Assembly: GCA_036897485.1 (NCBI GenBank)
Contig: JAYMTF010000527.1
Span: 1 to 34,365 of the forward strand
DNA from: Pelargonium nanum
Lineage: Eukaryota; Streptophyta; Magnoliopsida; Geraniales; Geraniaceae
Direction: 5' to 3'
Length of the DNA stretch: 34,365 nucleotides
The position numbers were made by a program, and so were the translations under genes. Position 1 is the stretch's first letter. Each line of letters starts with the position of its first letter. The notes under the pieces are model-generated. The model was given only the letters and a program-made list of their open reading frames with translations, had not been told where the DNA came from and ran no database searches. This document shows, one piece after another, positions 1 through 10,700 of the stretch.

Positions 1-40
1 ACACAAATATTAATACCATATTCTTTCCAACAACACCCAT

Positions 41-74
41 CTCTCTCTCTCTCTCTCATTTTCTTCTTCTTCTT
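41..74 (+). promoter_or_regulatory. CT-rich leader of gene 1
   Basis: A (CT)8 run at 41-56 followed by TTC/CTT repeats lies 44-77 bases before the gene 1 ATG. Pyrimidine-rich tracts of this kind are common in plant 5' UTRs and core promoters. Only 117 bases of upstream sequence are present and I see no convincing TATA box in them, so the promoter itself is probably largely outside the window. Confidence 0.4.
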
Positions 75-117
75 GAAAGCCAAGCTATTATCTTCAATGC
101 AACTCCATTGTTGAACC

Positions 118-3100
118 ATGAAGAAAACCGCGTTACTTCTCTCAAAGCTTGTCCTAATTGCTTCTTTGTTCGCCGCCGCTTTCGCAGCCACTTCTTTGCC
201 GGACGATGAAGGTACGTTTGTAAACAACGTGTTAATGTGCTGTTTCTTGTTTTTCCGATGATCATTCACCATTAATGTTGCGGTTGGTTTCTTGTTTTTC
301 CGATGACCACCATTAATGTTGCTAATGGTTTCTTTACAGTCCAAGCTCTGCAAGACATAGCGAAGACGATGGGGAAGAAGGATTGGGATTTCAGTGTGGA
401 CCCATGCAGTGGCCAATCCGGTTGGGCCACGGCCAATCCGACCAAGGGTTTTGAAAATGCGGTCACATGCAATTGCTCCATCAGTACTAATGACACGGCG
501 TGCCATGTCGTTAGCATGTATGTATATCAGTATATGTTTTTTTCTCGATAAGTTTAAATCTATAAATACTCGGTTAAAATGGTATAATTGTTGGTAATCA
601 GTTCGTAATATTTTTGAATTTCTAATTATAGGTGTGAATATAGCCATTAAAGTAAGCTTTAAATGAAATTAATTTCCAAAACTAGAAATGAGTAAGATAG
701 TCAAATAAATAGCTCTAGTGGTCAACTTGCGTTTTGGCTCTTCCTGTCAAGTTGTAGCTGTGTGTCTTTAATATCTGTACGGGTTTTGAATTACTGTATT
801 CTTTTTATAACAAGAAAACAAAATGTGTCAACTGTCATGGTAAACACGTTTAAAGAATAGATAATATGAGCTCGAAAAAGAGATTAGATAATGAATTGGT
901 CCCGAATTTGCGAGCATACAAAATTCTTTTTGAATTTTTTTCGGGTAGGAAGATTCTTAATAATTGCGGATTAGGTTGGAAAATCCACACAAATTCGCAT
1001 GTAATATTCAATCGTGACTTGAAAATCTAAAACCCAAACAAATTCGCACTCCTTTCAAGTCGAGTTAAGCATTTCCAACACGAACCCAAAAGTCCCGACT
1101 GAAATTCAAATTGCCACGTCGTTTAAGGCATATCAAGTGGCGGAATAAGTATAAATAATCTTTTTGTTACGTTGTCATTCCCTTATTTCTTTGACTATGT
1201 ATGATAGAAAAAATTCTATAAACATTCACTAGCCCCTCAATATATCAGTTTTAAATTGGGCCCAATGTTGGCCTAATGCAAGCTTTGTCAGGTTCTATAT
1301 TTTTGGGCTTGTATTAGAAACAGAAAGCCCAACTATGTTGGTTTAGTTGCTAAAAGCCCATTTTGTATTGCATTAAAACAGAGTCCTCAAAGCACAGTCT
1401 CTCCCAGGGAAGCTCCCACCAGAATTGGTCAGATTTCCTTACCTCCAAGAAATGTAAGTTCATCTCCAAATTTTTTCTTCTCATTCTTCAATTTTTGGGC
1501 AGTTGTATTTGAAATTAGTTTTCGTTTTCTTTTATAACACAAAAACATAAATTTGAATGGCAATACCTGAATTTTTGAGTTTTGACACTCCAAAATGTAG
1601 GGTTAATTCAAATGTTGTTTTGTGTTCTTCTTTGATCCTTTTACTAACTCACTTCAGATTCTTGTAGTGACCTAACTCGCAACTACCTCAACGGTACAAT
1701 CCCGCCGGAATGGGGCTCCATGAAACTGGTCAACATGTATACACTCTATCTGTTATTTTATTCTTGATATTTTCTTAAGTGTGTGTGTATTTGTGCTATG
1801 AAACTAATCACATTGTTGCTAATCTTAATTCAGTTCCTTACTTGGGAATCGGATATCGGGTTCCATACCAAAAGAGATTGCAAACATCTCCACTCTTACA
1901 AGTTTGTAGGTTTCCAAAACTCGATCATTTCCAATTAGCTTTTGAAATTTGTATGTATTTTTTTTTACTGAATTGATGTGTCAAATTTGTAGAACCATAG
2001 AATACAATCAGCTTTCAGGAGGTATTCCTCCGGAACTTGGGAGTCTGCCACTTATAGAAAGATTGTAAGACCCATTATTTCGCATTGTACATTTTGTAGG
2101 AATTTATTATATATAGTATGTGATTGATTTGTAAATATTATCTGCTGTTATAGGCTTCTTACCTCGAATAATCTTAGCGGTGAATTGCCCGAAACACTTG
2201 CAAAATTGACTACATTGAAGGACTTGTAAGCTTCTTATGATTTTTATGGTTTTACATGAGCCAAGTTCATTGCATTTTTCTTTGCCGTTACTGTGGTTAT
2301 AATTAAAATTATTGTACATAATGCAGTCGAATAAGTGATAATCACTTTATGGGGAAGATACCAAATTATATCCAGAACTGGACAAAGCTTGAAAAACTGT
2401 GAGAGATTTGTGTTCTTGTGATTATCTGAATGCTATCTAGTTATTGCTTATTATGTGTTGTTGCTTATTTATACTGAATTTGGTGAGGACAGAGTTGCTC
2501 AAGCAAGTGGTTTGGACGGACCAATTCCCTCTGGCATCGCTGCTTTGGTGAAATTAACTGACTTGTGAGTATGGAACTTTATTTTCACATATTTCCATCA
2601 TTTAGTTAATTAGGTTTATATTTATGTGTTGTTTATTAGTTTATTCTCGGTTGGGTTTTGTAACACAGGAGAATCAGTGACTTGAAGGGATCAGAACAAC
2701 CTTTTCCACCCATTGATAATATGAACAAGATGAAGACACTGTGAGTTAGATTCTTCTGTCACTTGTGTAAATGTCTTTTTTGCGACTTTAGTTTGTGTTG
2801 TTAAGTGATTCTTTATTGTAGGATATTGAGGAGTTGCAATATCAGTGGGGTGCTACCTGAATATCTCGGGGACATGACGACTTTGAAAGTCTTGTTAGTA
2901 ATCATTTTCTTTCTGTTCAACTTCCCTGTTTTTTTTTCTTTTTGAAGTTACCGAAAAAAGATCACAATATAACTTCACTAAATTTGTTTTCTTTTTTCGT
3001 AACAACCTTTTACTAAATTTGTTTATGGAATATCATGCAGAGATCTTAGCTTTAACAAATTAAGTGGAGAAATTCCAAGCACCTATTCCAGTTTATCAAA

Positions 3101-6100
3101 TGTGGATTACGAGTAAGTACTCGATTATTAGTTGCCGGGGACACTGCTTGAGCTTATAATTTGTTACTTTTGTTTTGTTTTGTTATTTAACATTCTGAGT
3201 TTGTGATCTTGATTTTGTTTAGCTACTTGTCTGGGAACTTGTTGACTGGAACCGTGCCTGAGTGGATGCTGAAAAAAGGGGACAACATGTGAGTTTTCTT
3301 CGAAAGACTGTAATTTGTTTGATTACAATCTATGGAACAAGGTTGTTGTATTGTGTTACAATATATTACCCACACAACTTCTGTATGCAGTGATCTTTCA
3401 TACAACAACTTCACGGACACAAGCTCAGGAGGCTGTCAACAACGCAGCGTGTAAGAATGCTTTAATCTTCACTATTTCTTTGCATATGTGTTTAATCTAA
3501 ATCTTAAATTTAGCAGCTAAATTGTTTACGTAATGTTCTTTCCTTTAGGAACTTATTTGGAAGCTCTTTGAAGGGAAATAACTCGTAAGTTATAACTTAT
3601 AAATTGAAATTTAAAAGTATATGCCTTAATGTGTGTCAGTGCAAGTTTCTAACATTCACTACACCATGCAATATTGTTCTTGCAGTGGTATTGCTCCGTG
3701 TTTAAGAAGTTTCGAATGTCCGAAGAGTAAGTTGCTGTGTCATATATATATTCGCGGTTCTTCAATTATCATAGACCTACTTGTTACATAAATGTTAAAT
3801 AACATAGGTATATGTTTTTTTCTTCTACGCTTACGAGTTTTATTGTTGCTTTCTTGCAGGATTGTACTACTCTCTTAATATAAATTCCGGTGGAAAAGAA
3901 GTAACTGTGGGTGGAAATACCACATATGAAGACGATACAGATCCTGGTGGACCTGCAAGATTCTATCAGAGCAGAACTAATTGGGCCTATAGCAACACGG
4001 GTCATTTCTTGGATGATGATCGTCCTATAGACTCCTATCTTTGGACAAATGCGTCTAGGCTCTCTATGAACAATTCTCAACTTTACACGACAGCCCGACT
4101 TTCTCCCATCTCTCTGACTTATTATGGATTTTGTATGGGAAATGGAAACTATACAGTAAACCTCCATTTTGCAGAAATAATGTTCACTGACGACAAAACA
4201 TATAGTAGCCTGGGAAAGCGCCTATTCGACGTTTACATTCAGGTAGTGAGTTTAACCATATCAAACTTCTACCATTAGGCTTTTGGACTCCTGTTAACTT
4301 CTTTATTCAAAATGTTTGGTTAATTGGATTTTGTCATTACAAATTTACAGGGAAAGCTGGTGTTGAAGGATTTTAATATTGCGGGTGAAGCAGGTGGGGT
4401 TGGGAAGGCAATCATTAAAAATTTCACTGCTGCAGTGACTAACAATACCTTGGAGATCCGTTTCTATTGGGCCGGCAAGGGAACAAATGGTATACCGTAC
4501 AGAGGAGTATACGGTCCACTCATATCAGCAATTTCTGTTAATCCTGGTAGGTTGAACATTCCTGTCATATTCTTAAAAACTTATAGTACAATACTCGTCT
4601 CTAGGATGGTTGAATCTGTATCGTGTTTTGCTCTTTTCTTATTCGATTTCATTAATTATATCCTATGAGTTGGTGCATTCTAAACTATGTAATCAATTTG
4701 TACTCTTTATTTAGCAGACTTTACGCCCCCGTCACCAGAAAATGAAAGTTTAGGAATATCAGTGGGCATGATTGTGGGAATAGCAGCTGCAGTAGTGTGT
4801 CTCGTCTTGCTTGTTGTCGGCATACTTTGGTGGAAAGGCTGCATTGGACAGAGAAACACGATGTCAGAAGGTATTTGAACATCCGTGCAAAGTTGGAGAG
4901 CATATCTTTCTGTTACATAAAAGTAGACTCTTAAATTGCTGTAGAATGAACTGAGTTGCATGCGTGCACATACACTGCACGAGCAATAATCTAGTACATA
5001 TAAATTGGAATCATCTTCAATATGCCTCAAATCACTAGGAACATCATGAAGTTCACAACATCGTTAGATACATTTCTCATTTACTCTATTATGCAGATCT
5101 CAAGGGTCTAGACCTCCAAACTGGTTCCTTTACCTTGAGGCAAATTAAAGCGGCCACAAACAATTTTGATGTTGCTAATAAAATTGGAGAAGGTGGATTT
5201 GGTTCTGTTTATAAGGTAATTAATGGATCCTATTTGAGTTTCTTATTCTTGTTAAGGACAAACCTGATAGCAATACTCCTTGCAGGGCCTTTTGTTAGAT
5301 GGCACCGTGATTGCAGTGAAGCAACTTTCTTCCAAATCAAAGCAAGGAAATCGTGAATTTGTGAATGAAATTGGCATGATTTCCGCGCTGCAACATCCTC
5401 ATCTTGTAAAGCTCTATGGTTGTTGTATTGAAGGAAAAGAATTGTTGCTAGTATATGAATACTTGGAAAATAATTGCCTTGCACGTGCTTTATTTGGTAC
5501 GTTTTTGGCTTATCGTTTTCATGATTGATTTTGGTATAAAAGATGAATGCTATGCAGCTGAATAGTTCCATTTATAACTTTTGTTGGTTTGGTGATATGA
5601 AGGCCGAGAAGAGCACCAGCTAGAATTGGACTGGCCAAAAAGGCAGAAGATTTGTATAGGAATAGCAAGAGGTTTGGCTTATCTTCACGAAGAATCGAGA
5701 TTGAAAATTGTTCACAGAGACATTAAGGCTACCAATGTTCTTCTCGATAAGGATCTTAATGCTAAGATCTCCGACTTTGGCTTGGCCAAACTTGATGAAG
5801 AGGATAATACTCACATAAGTACCAGGATCGCAGGAACTTTGTGAGTCACTATCTCAGCAATTTTAAGCTAAGAATACCACTTTGTTCGTTAAAACAATCC
5901 TATTTGACATGTAGTGTCTTCTTCTTCGTTTTTCTGCAGTGGATATATGGCACCTGAATACGCAATGCGCGGTTATCTAACTGACAAAGCAGATGTCTAC
6001 AGTTTTGGGATTGTAGCCTTGGAAATCGTCAGCGGAAGGAGCAACACAAATCACCGATCAAAGGATGATCAGTGTTTCAATCTTCTTGACTGGGTAACTT

Positions 6101-6618
6101 GAAAAAACATTTTACAAAACATTGCTTTGTATCATGTTTTGCTGATAAATCGTTGCAAGTTGTCATTTCCTCGCATTTCCTCACTGGCATTTCTCTTTTG
6201 ATATCCATAGGCACTCATGTTGAAAGAGAAAGATAGCTTAATGGAGCTAGTTGATCGAAGGTTGGGATCGGAGTTCAACAAAAAAGAAGTGATGGCAATG
6301 ATCAATGTGGCTCTATTGTGCACCGATGTCTCTCCAGCGGTAAGGCCTACTATGTCTTCAGTTGTGAGCATACTGGAAGGCAAGAGCAGTGTTCTTGAGT
6401 TGGCTACAGCTTCGAGTATTGTCTCAGATGATCAGGGGACGAAGTTTAAGACGATGAAGAAGCATTACGAGCACAACGATGAGCATAGCCAGAACTATAG
6501 CGAGGTTCAGAGCATGTCCATTGATATGCCATCTACAGTTTCTTCAACATCTGCTCCTGATCTTTATCCTGTCAATTTGGATTCTGATTACTGGGAGAAG
6601 AGAGATAGGAGTCATTAA
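118..6618 (+). CDS. Gene 1: LRR-malectin receptor-like Ser/Thr kinase, complete
   Basis: Predicted plasma-membrane receptor kinase of LRR-RLK subfamily VIII-2, 1017 aa in 24 exons: 118-211, 340-517, 1382-1453, 1668-1736, 1834-1905, 1993-2064, 2154-2225, 2327-2398, 2493-2564, 2669-2740, 2822-2893, 3041-3112, 3223-3288, 3391-3450, 3549-3584, 3686-3726, 3860-4242, 4351-4546, 4718-4870, 5097-5215, 5286-5496, 5603-5840, 5940-6093, 6211-6618. All junctions are GT-AG and the frame is open throughout. Exon 1 is a signal peptide (hydrophobic run, then LPDDE). Exons 3-12 encode about ten 24-residue LRRs. Exons 17-18 (aa 398-590) are the malectin-like domain with the NTGHFLDDD region. Exon 19 holds one transmembrane helix (about aa 607-629, ending WWKGC). 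The kinase (aa 642-1017) keeps [10 protein letters not shown] (672-681), the AVK lysine (693), HRDIKATN (catalytic Asp 791), DFG (809-811) and APEYAMRG, so it should be an active RD kinase. The C-terminal tail carries [12 protein letters not shown], typical of the family. The ATG follows a CT-rich leader and starts the only signal peptide. Domain assignment is secure; the ligand is unknown. Confidence 0.95.
243..328 (+). repeat. Tandem duplication inside gene 1 intron 1
   Basis: Two adjacent copies of a 41-45 bp unit beginning TTTCTTGTTTTTCCGATGA and containing CCATTAATGTTG lie at 243-287 and 288-328. A third partial start of the unit (TTTCTT) leads into the splice acceptor TTTACAG. The duplication accounts for most of intron 1 and does not alter coding sequence. 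Confidence 0.85.
518..1381 (+). other. Gene 1 intron 2 (864 bp), no gene seen
   Basis: Bounded by a GTATGT donor and an AAACAG acceptor. It holds no convincing ORF. The 3' part (1256-1360) contains four GGGCC/GGGCT-type elements: the palindrome TTGGGCCCAA at 1256-1265, TGGGCTT at 1304-1310, and AAGCCCA at 1325-1331 and 1354-1360. Sequence around 900-1140, with repeated AAATTCGCA-like words, may be an old repeat, but I could not define its ends. Intron 2 is the longest intron in every gene of the array. Confidence 0.7.
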
Positions 6619-6799
6619 ACTGCTTATCTGGTTTCTCCAATGTTGATCTTCAAGGTTTCTTGTTCTTGCATCTTTTCTGGTGTAACCTTTATTTGATTAA
6701 TTCTTGTTTTGACCCAAGTTTATGGTAATTTGTACAGGTTTTATTGCTTATGAAGTGTATATTTGTTGCAATAATTTTTTGGAAAATCTTGATGGATGG

Positions 6800-6805
6800 A
6801 ATAAA
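6800..6805 (+). terminator. Possible polyadenylation signal of gene 1
   Basis: AATAAA about 180 bases downstream of the gene 1 stop, in a T-rich 3' UTR-like stretch. Plant poly(A) signals are loose, so this is only a candidate. Confidence 0.35.
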
Positions 6806-6983
6806 TATTTCTATAATGTTGCTGATATTAGTCTTCTTAACTTTCAGAATTCTGATATGTTTTTCACAAGACCAGAATGCTTTACATGTGTTCAGGTTCT
6901 TAAGTTTTATCTAAATTTGAATATTCGGGTCTTGAGGGTCCAAAGCCTGGCAGATCAGGTCCTATAGCTTTTGAGTAAAAACA

Positions 6984-7587
6984 CACTGTTAAACGAGACC
7001 TTGAATATGTGTCCAAGAACCACTTTGGATGTAAGAATCATGATCTCTACACAAACTTAAGGTATGAAGGAATATTAGAACTTCTTCGAGCGTGTACGAA
7101 GATCTCGAAACATATTCGAAGAACACTTGAAAGAGTTTCTTGTGTACTTCGAACGGTGAATACGTGAAAGTGTAAAAAATATTTTAAATATTTTTACCTT
7201 GGGTGGATGGCCCTATTTATAGGTCCATCTACCAGACGAGGTGGCACGATCTGATTGGTTGAGCACTTTGTAGGGCCTACACTTGGCCTTCGACCCAATT
7301 GTGATCCAAAATCAGACTGCTTAAGAGTAGAGTTTCTACCTGCATATTGTCATGCGTCTAATTGATCACCTGTACAATGATATACTTCAAGAATAGGTAT
7401 AAGAGCTTGTATTCTCCGTATTTGGTGAACTCTTCGGACATAACTCTAAATCATACTTGTGATCCCTCTTTGACCTCAAGTGCTATGTGGAACTCGAGGG
7501 CATGTGTTATTCGCTCATCCATCGAATTTGTTATGAGATTTTGTGTATCAGCACATTGCTTTATGTATGGAGATAATCACTGTTAAA
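6984..7587. repeat. Possible inserted element flanked by a 10-bp direct repeat
   Basis: CACTGTTAAA occurs at 6984-6993 and again at 7578-7587. Between the copies is sequence unlike the rest of the array, with several TTCGAA/CTTCGA-type words and a TATTTATAGG box preceded by a GGGTGGATGG motif, a look common in plant LTR promoters. No terminal inverted repeats or TG...CA ends fit the direct repeats, so the class is unknown and the flanking match could be chance. Confidence 0.3.
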
Positions 7588-7713
7588 AATAAATGAGGGA
7601 GGGTAGAAAAAGCTACTCCATAATTAATATAAAACAAGAACCTTTGTTCTAACAGTGAAATTAGGCCACTTTTGGACCCCAACCCGACAATTAAAATTCC
7701 ACTTCCACTCATT

Positions 7714-7720
7714 TATATAA
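7714..7720 (+). promoter_or_regulatory. TATA box of gene 2
   Basis: TATATAA, 52-58 bases before the gene 2 ATG. The spacing implies a short 5' UTR of roughly 25-30 bases. Confidence 0.6.
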
Positions 7721-7771
7721 ACTCATCATCATCTACAACATAACAAGTTGCAATTAACCTTAAACTTTAAC

Positions 7772-10700
7772 ATGCTGTTCTCCAAACTTATCTTGGCTTG
7801 TTACTCATTATATTTAGCTTCCAGCTGCTTCACTGCTTATTTTGCTGTGTCGGGAGCCACTTTATTGCCGGACGATGAAGGTATTTATATATTAAGCTTT
7901 TTCTTAATGTTCATTTACAATAATATTGTAAACATATGTAATAAATTACAATTTGTTGATCATGTATATATGTATATAGTACAAGCTCTACGAGATATAG
8001 GGAAGACAATGGGGAAGAGGGACTGGAATTTCAGTGCAGATCCATGCAGTGGAGGCTATGGTTGGTTTGTTAACCATACTAAGGGTTTTGAGCAGTCTCT
8101 TACTTGCAATTGCACCTTCTTCGTTTGCCATGTTGTCTCCATGTACGTATCTTCTCTTCCTTCTCCTTCTACATATATATGTATTCACCAACTACTTGGT
8201 TATTTCAATTTCAAGGGAACCCCCAAGGTAGAAGTAGAATGACTATTCGTGCATACGTATCATGCTGAAAGTTGTTTGTGTGCAGTACGAACACGACATA
8301 TTTAATACTTGTATTGCACGGCCCATACACAAATGCGACACGTTTATGAACACAAAACACAAACTTGACACGCTCCAACACATTTTATACATTAGAACCA
8401 GCACGATTGACACAACGACGCCTTGAACTATATAACCGCTTAACCTTTTTGATGAATTTCTCCTCTGCAAATTCTTATTTCCCTATTTCCTGTCTTCTTC
8501 AAGGTCTGTCTCATTAATCAAGATTATTCTATTTCTAGGTACTATGTTACTTTGTTACAGAAGACTCTGAGACAATTGGGTGTAATTCAGAGAATTCAAC
8601 ATCAGAACTTTATATTAAAGGGAACCAATCTATACTTAAAAAAACGAAAAGAAAAATAAAGGGAACCACCAAAATTAAAGTTAAATGATAAAACGTGCGT
8701 AAAATCATGATAAAACAAATTATATTTTTGAATGTAAAATTTGTAGACTTCAAGTCTCAACAACCCACACAGAAATAAATTATTTCCAATTTTCTCTCCA
8801 TGCATGCATGCGTACCATTCAACCTTATTATGTGACTTTAAACTCGAGCGGAAAGTTTGGACGAAGGCTTTCAAAATACAATTCAACTTAAAATTCAATT
8901 CGATCTGACTAATTTTTGGATCAGTTTAAATTTGTCATGCAACAATATCAATATGTATTGGATTGGATTTGATAGAACAGACAGTTCATTTTATACTAAA
9001 ATCTCCGTTGGAACAAAATCAAAATAATATTTCTAAATTCGTATTTGAACAAATCAGACAGATCTACTTTGAACAGATTTTTTCAGCATCAGGTGCTTGA
9101 TCCGGAAAAAAAAAGTTCGATCGTGCTTTCTTGCTTTTCATTTTCTTACTAATGTTGAATCATTTTTCACTCGTACCCATCATAAATACAGTAGATTAAT
9201 GATTGCTTAAATAAAGGGTCAATATTGTAATAACTAATAAGTATCTCAGCTCCATTCTGTCGTGAAGGCGTGAAATGTACCGTTACCGTTAGATAGATGC
9301 CGTTATCTCACGTGCTTATCACGTGATCTCGTTAAACTCCTCAGTAGGAGCCATTTCCAGATCCGCCGATGTTCATTCCATACGTAGCCGGAATTCGCTG
9401 CCTCATCTCGCCGGAATCGAGACCCAATCCTGTGGCTACCGGCGATTGTGGGAACTTCGTTTAGCTCCTCGAGTCGGAACCGAACAGACCCGCACGACCC
9501 GTGTCTTCTCCCTTCTTCATCTCTCTTAGTTAGTATAGTTGAAAAGTGAATTAGGGCATTTTGGGATGTGGGTCTTCTTCAATTTGGCAACTTTGTTTAG
9601 ATTTGAAAGATGGGTTTTCCATCGAATTTGTCATTTGGGGGTTGCTGAATCTTGCAAAGGCCACAAAAACTTGCAAGATATTTGAAAGAGCTTGAAATTA
9701 GCAAGTCAAGCAACAAAGACAGCAGTTGTGCTGTGCTCCAAGATGTGTGGAATATAGGTTTAGTGGGAATGCAAGGAAAAGAGACAAACCACAGTAAGTG
9801 CACAAAAGAGCCTTGTGATGCCTATACTTGTGTATCTCACCCTTCATTTAGCACTTTCTTTTGTCCTGCTTTCAATCTGTAAAAAATAATCTACTTTCAA
9901 GTGGATTTTACTTTTTTGAGTTAAGCTGGAAGTAAGGGTTTTGGAGGTCCAAGGAAGAAGAGTAGGAGTTGATGAATCTGATGCCATTGTGCTATCTCTC
10001 CCTCTCCACTTAGTTTTCATGTCAGCTTCAAATCCACCAAATCATCAAAATTGGATGGAATCTCTTACCACATGTGAATGGAGTGGATGACAAGTTTTGG
10101 TAAATAACAAATTTTGAAACTTTTGTAATCCAAGTGACCCTTTTCTCTTGCTCAAGTGATCACCACCTAATGACTGTATTACTTGTAAGCCTTTCGGGCC
10201 TATTTGAGGTTAACAAGCTCGCTTGAGCTAAACCCAAACTCTTTGGAATGACAGAGTCCTCAAAGGATCCTCACTCCCTGGAAAGCTCCCACCAGAACTG
10301 GTCAGGTTACCTTATCTCCAAAAAATGTAAGTACACTGCTCTTTTTTTGTTTTGTTTTGTTTTTGTGTGTGTTGATGTAATTTGAATTTGTAGATTCCTG
10401 AATATGTGTTTTAAATTCAATCCAAAATTAATCTTGTGATCTATTAATAATTTTTTCCTTTGTTGAATTTGAGGTATTTCTATTTGGACATCTTGCAGTG
10501 AGCTAACTCGCAACTACCTTAGCGGTACACTACCAACACAATGGAGCTCCATGAAACTAGTCAGCATGTTAGTCTCTCTGAGTTTCTTATATTAAAATAT
10601 ATATTCAGGTTTTTAATAATAAATGTTGCTTATATGGGTGTGAATGCAGTTCCCTAAGTGGGAATCGGATATCGGGTATGATACCAAAAGAGTTTGCAAA

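Larger units (their letters stand above)
6619..7771. other. Intergenic region between genes 1 and 2
   Basis: The first part is the 3' UTR and terminator area of gene 1; an AATAAA hexamer sits at 6800-6805, about 180 bases after the stop. The middle (about 6984-7587) looks like an inserted element. The last 150 bases contain the gene 2 promoter. No protein-coding gene is seen here. Confidence 0.7.

Noticed and set aside
3784..4167. 127-codon open frame on the minus strand opposite the gene 1 malectin exon
   Set aside because: It lies wholly over a well-supported exon and its intron edge, and has no recognisable domain. It is a reverse-strand shadow.
7748..7771. Longer N-terminus for gene 2 starting upstream of the ATG at 7772
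   Set aside because: The upstream start would be TTG. The ATG at 7772 opens a signal peptide aligned with the other four genes.
7980..8142. Gene 2 exon 2 and its intron read-through as a separate short protein
   Set aside because: The segment is the conserved second exon with good splice sites on both sides; the longer frame only reflects intron reading without a stop.
9323..9529. A small protein gene in gene 2 intron 2
   Set aside because: The frame begins in an AT-rich lead-in, has no recognisable domain and lies inside an intron. It is kept only as a gene-like fragment.
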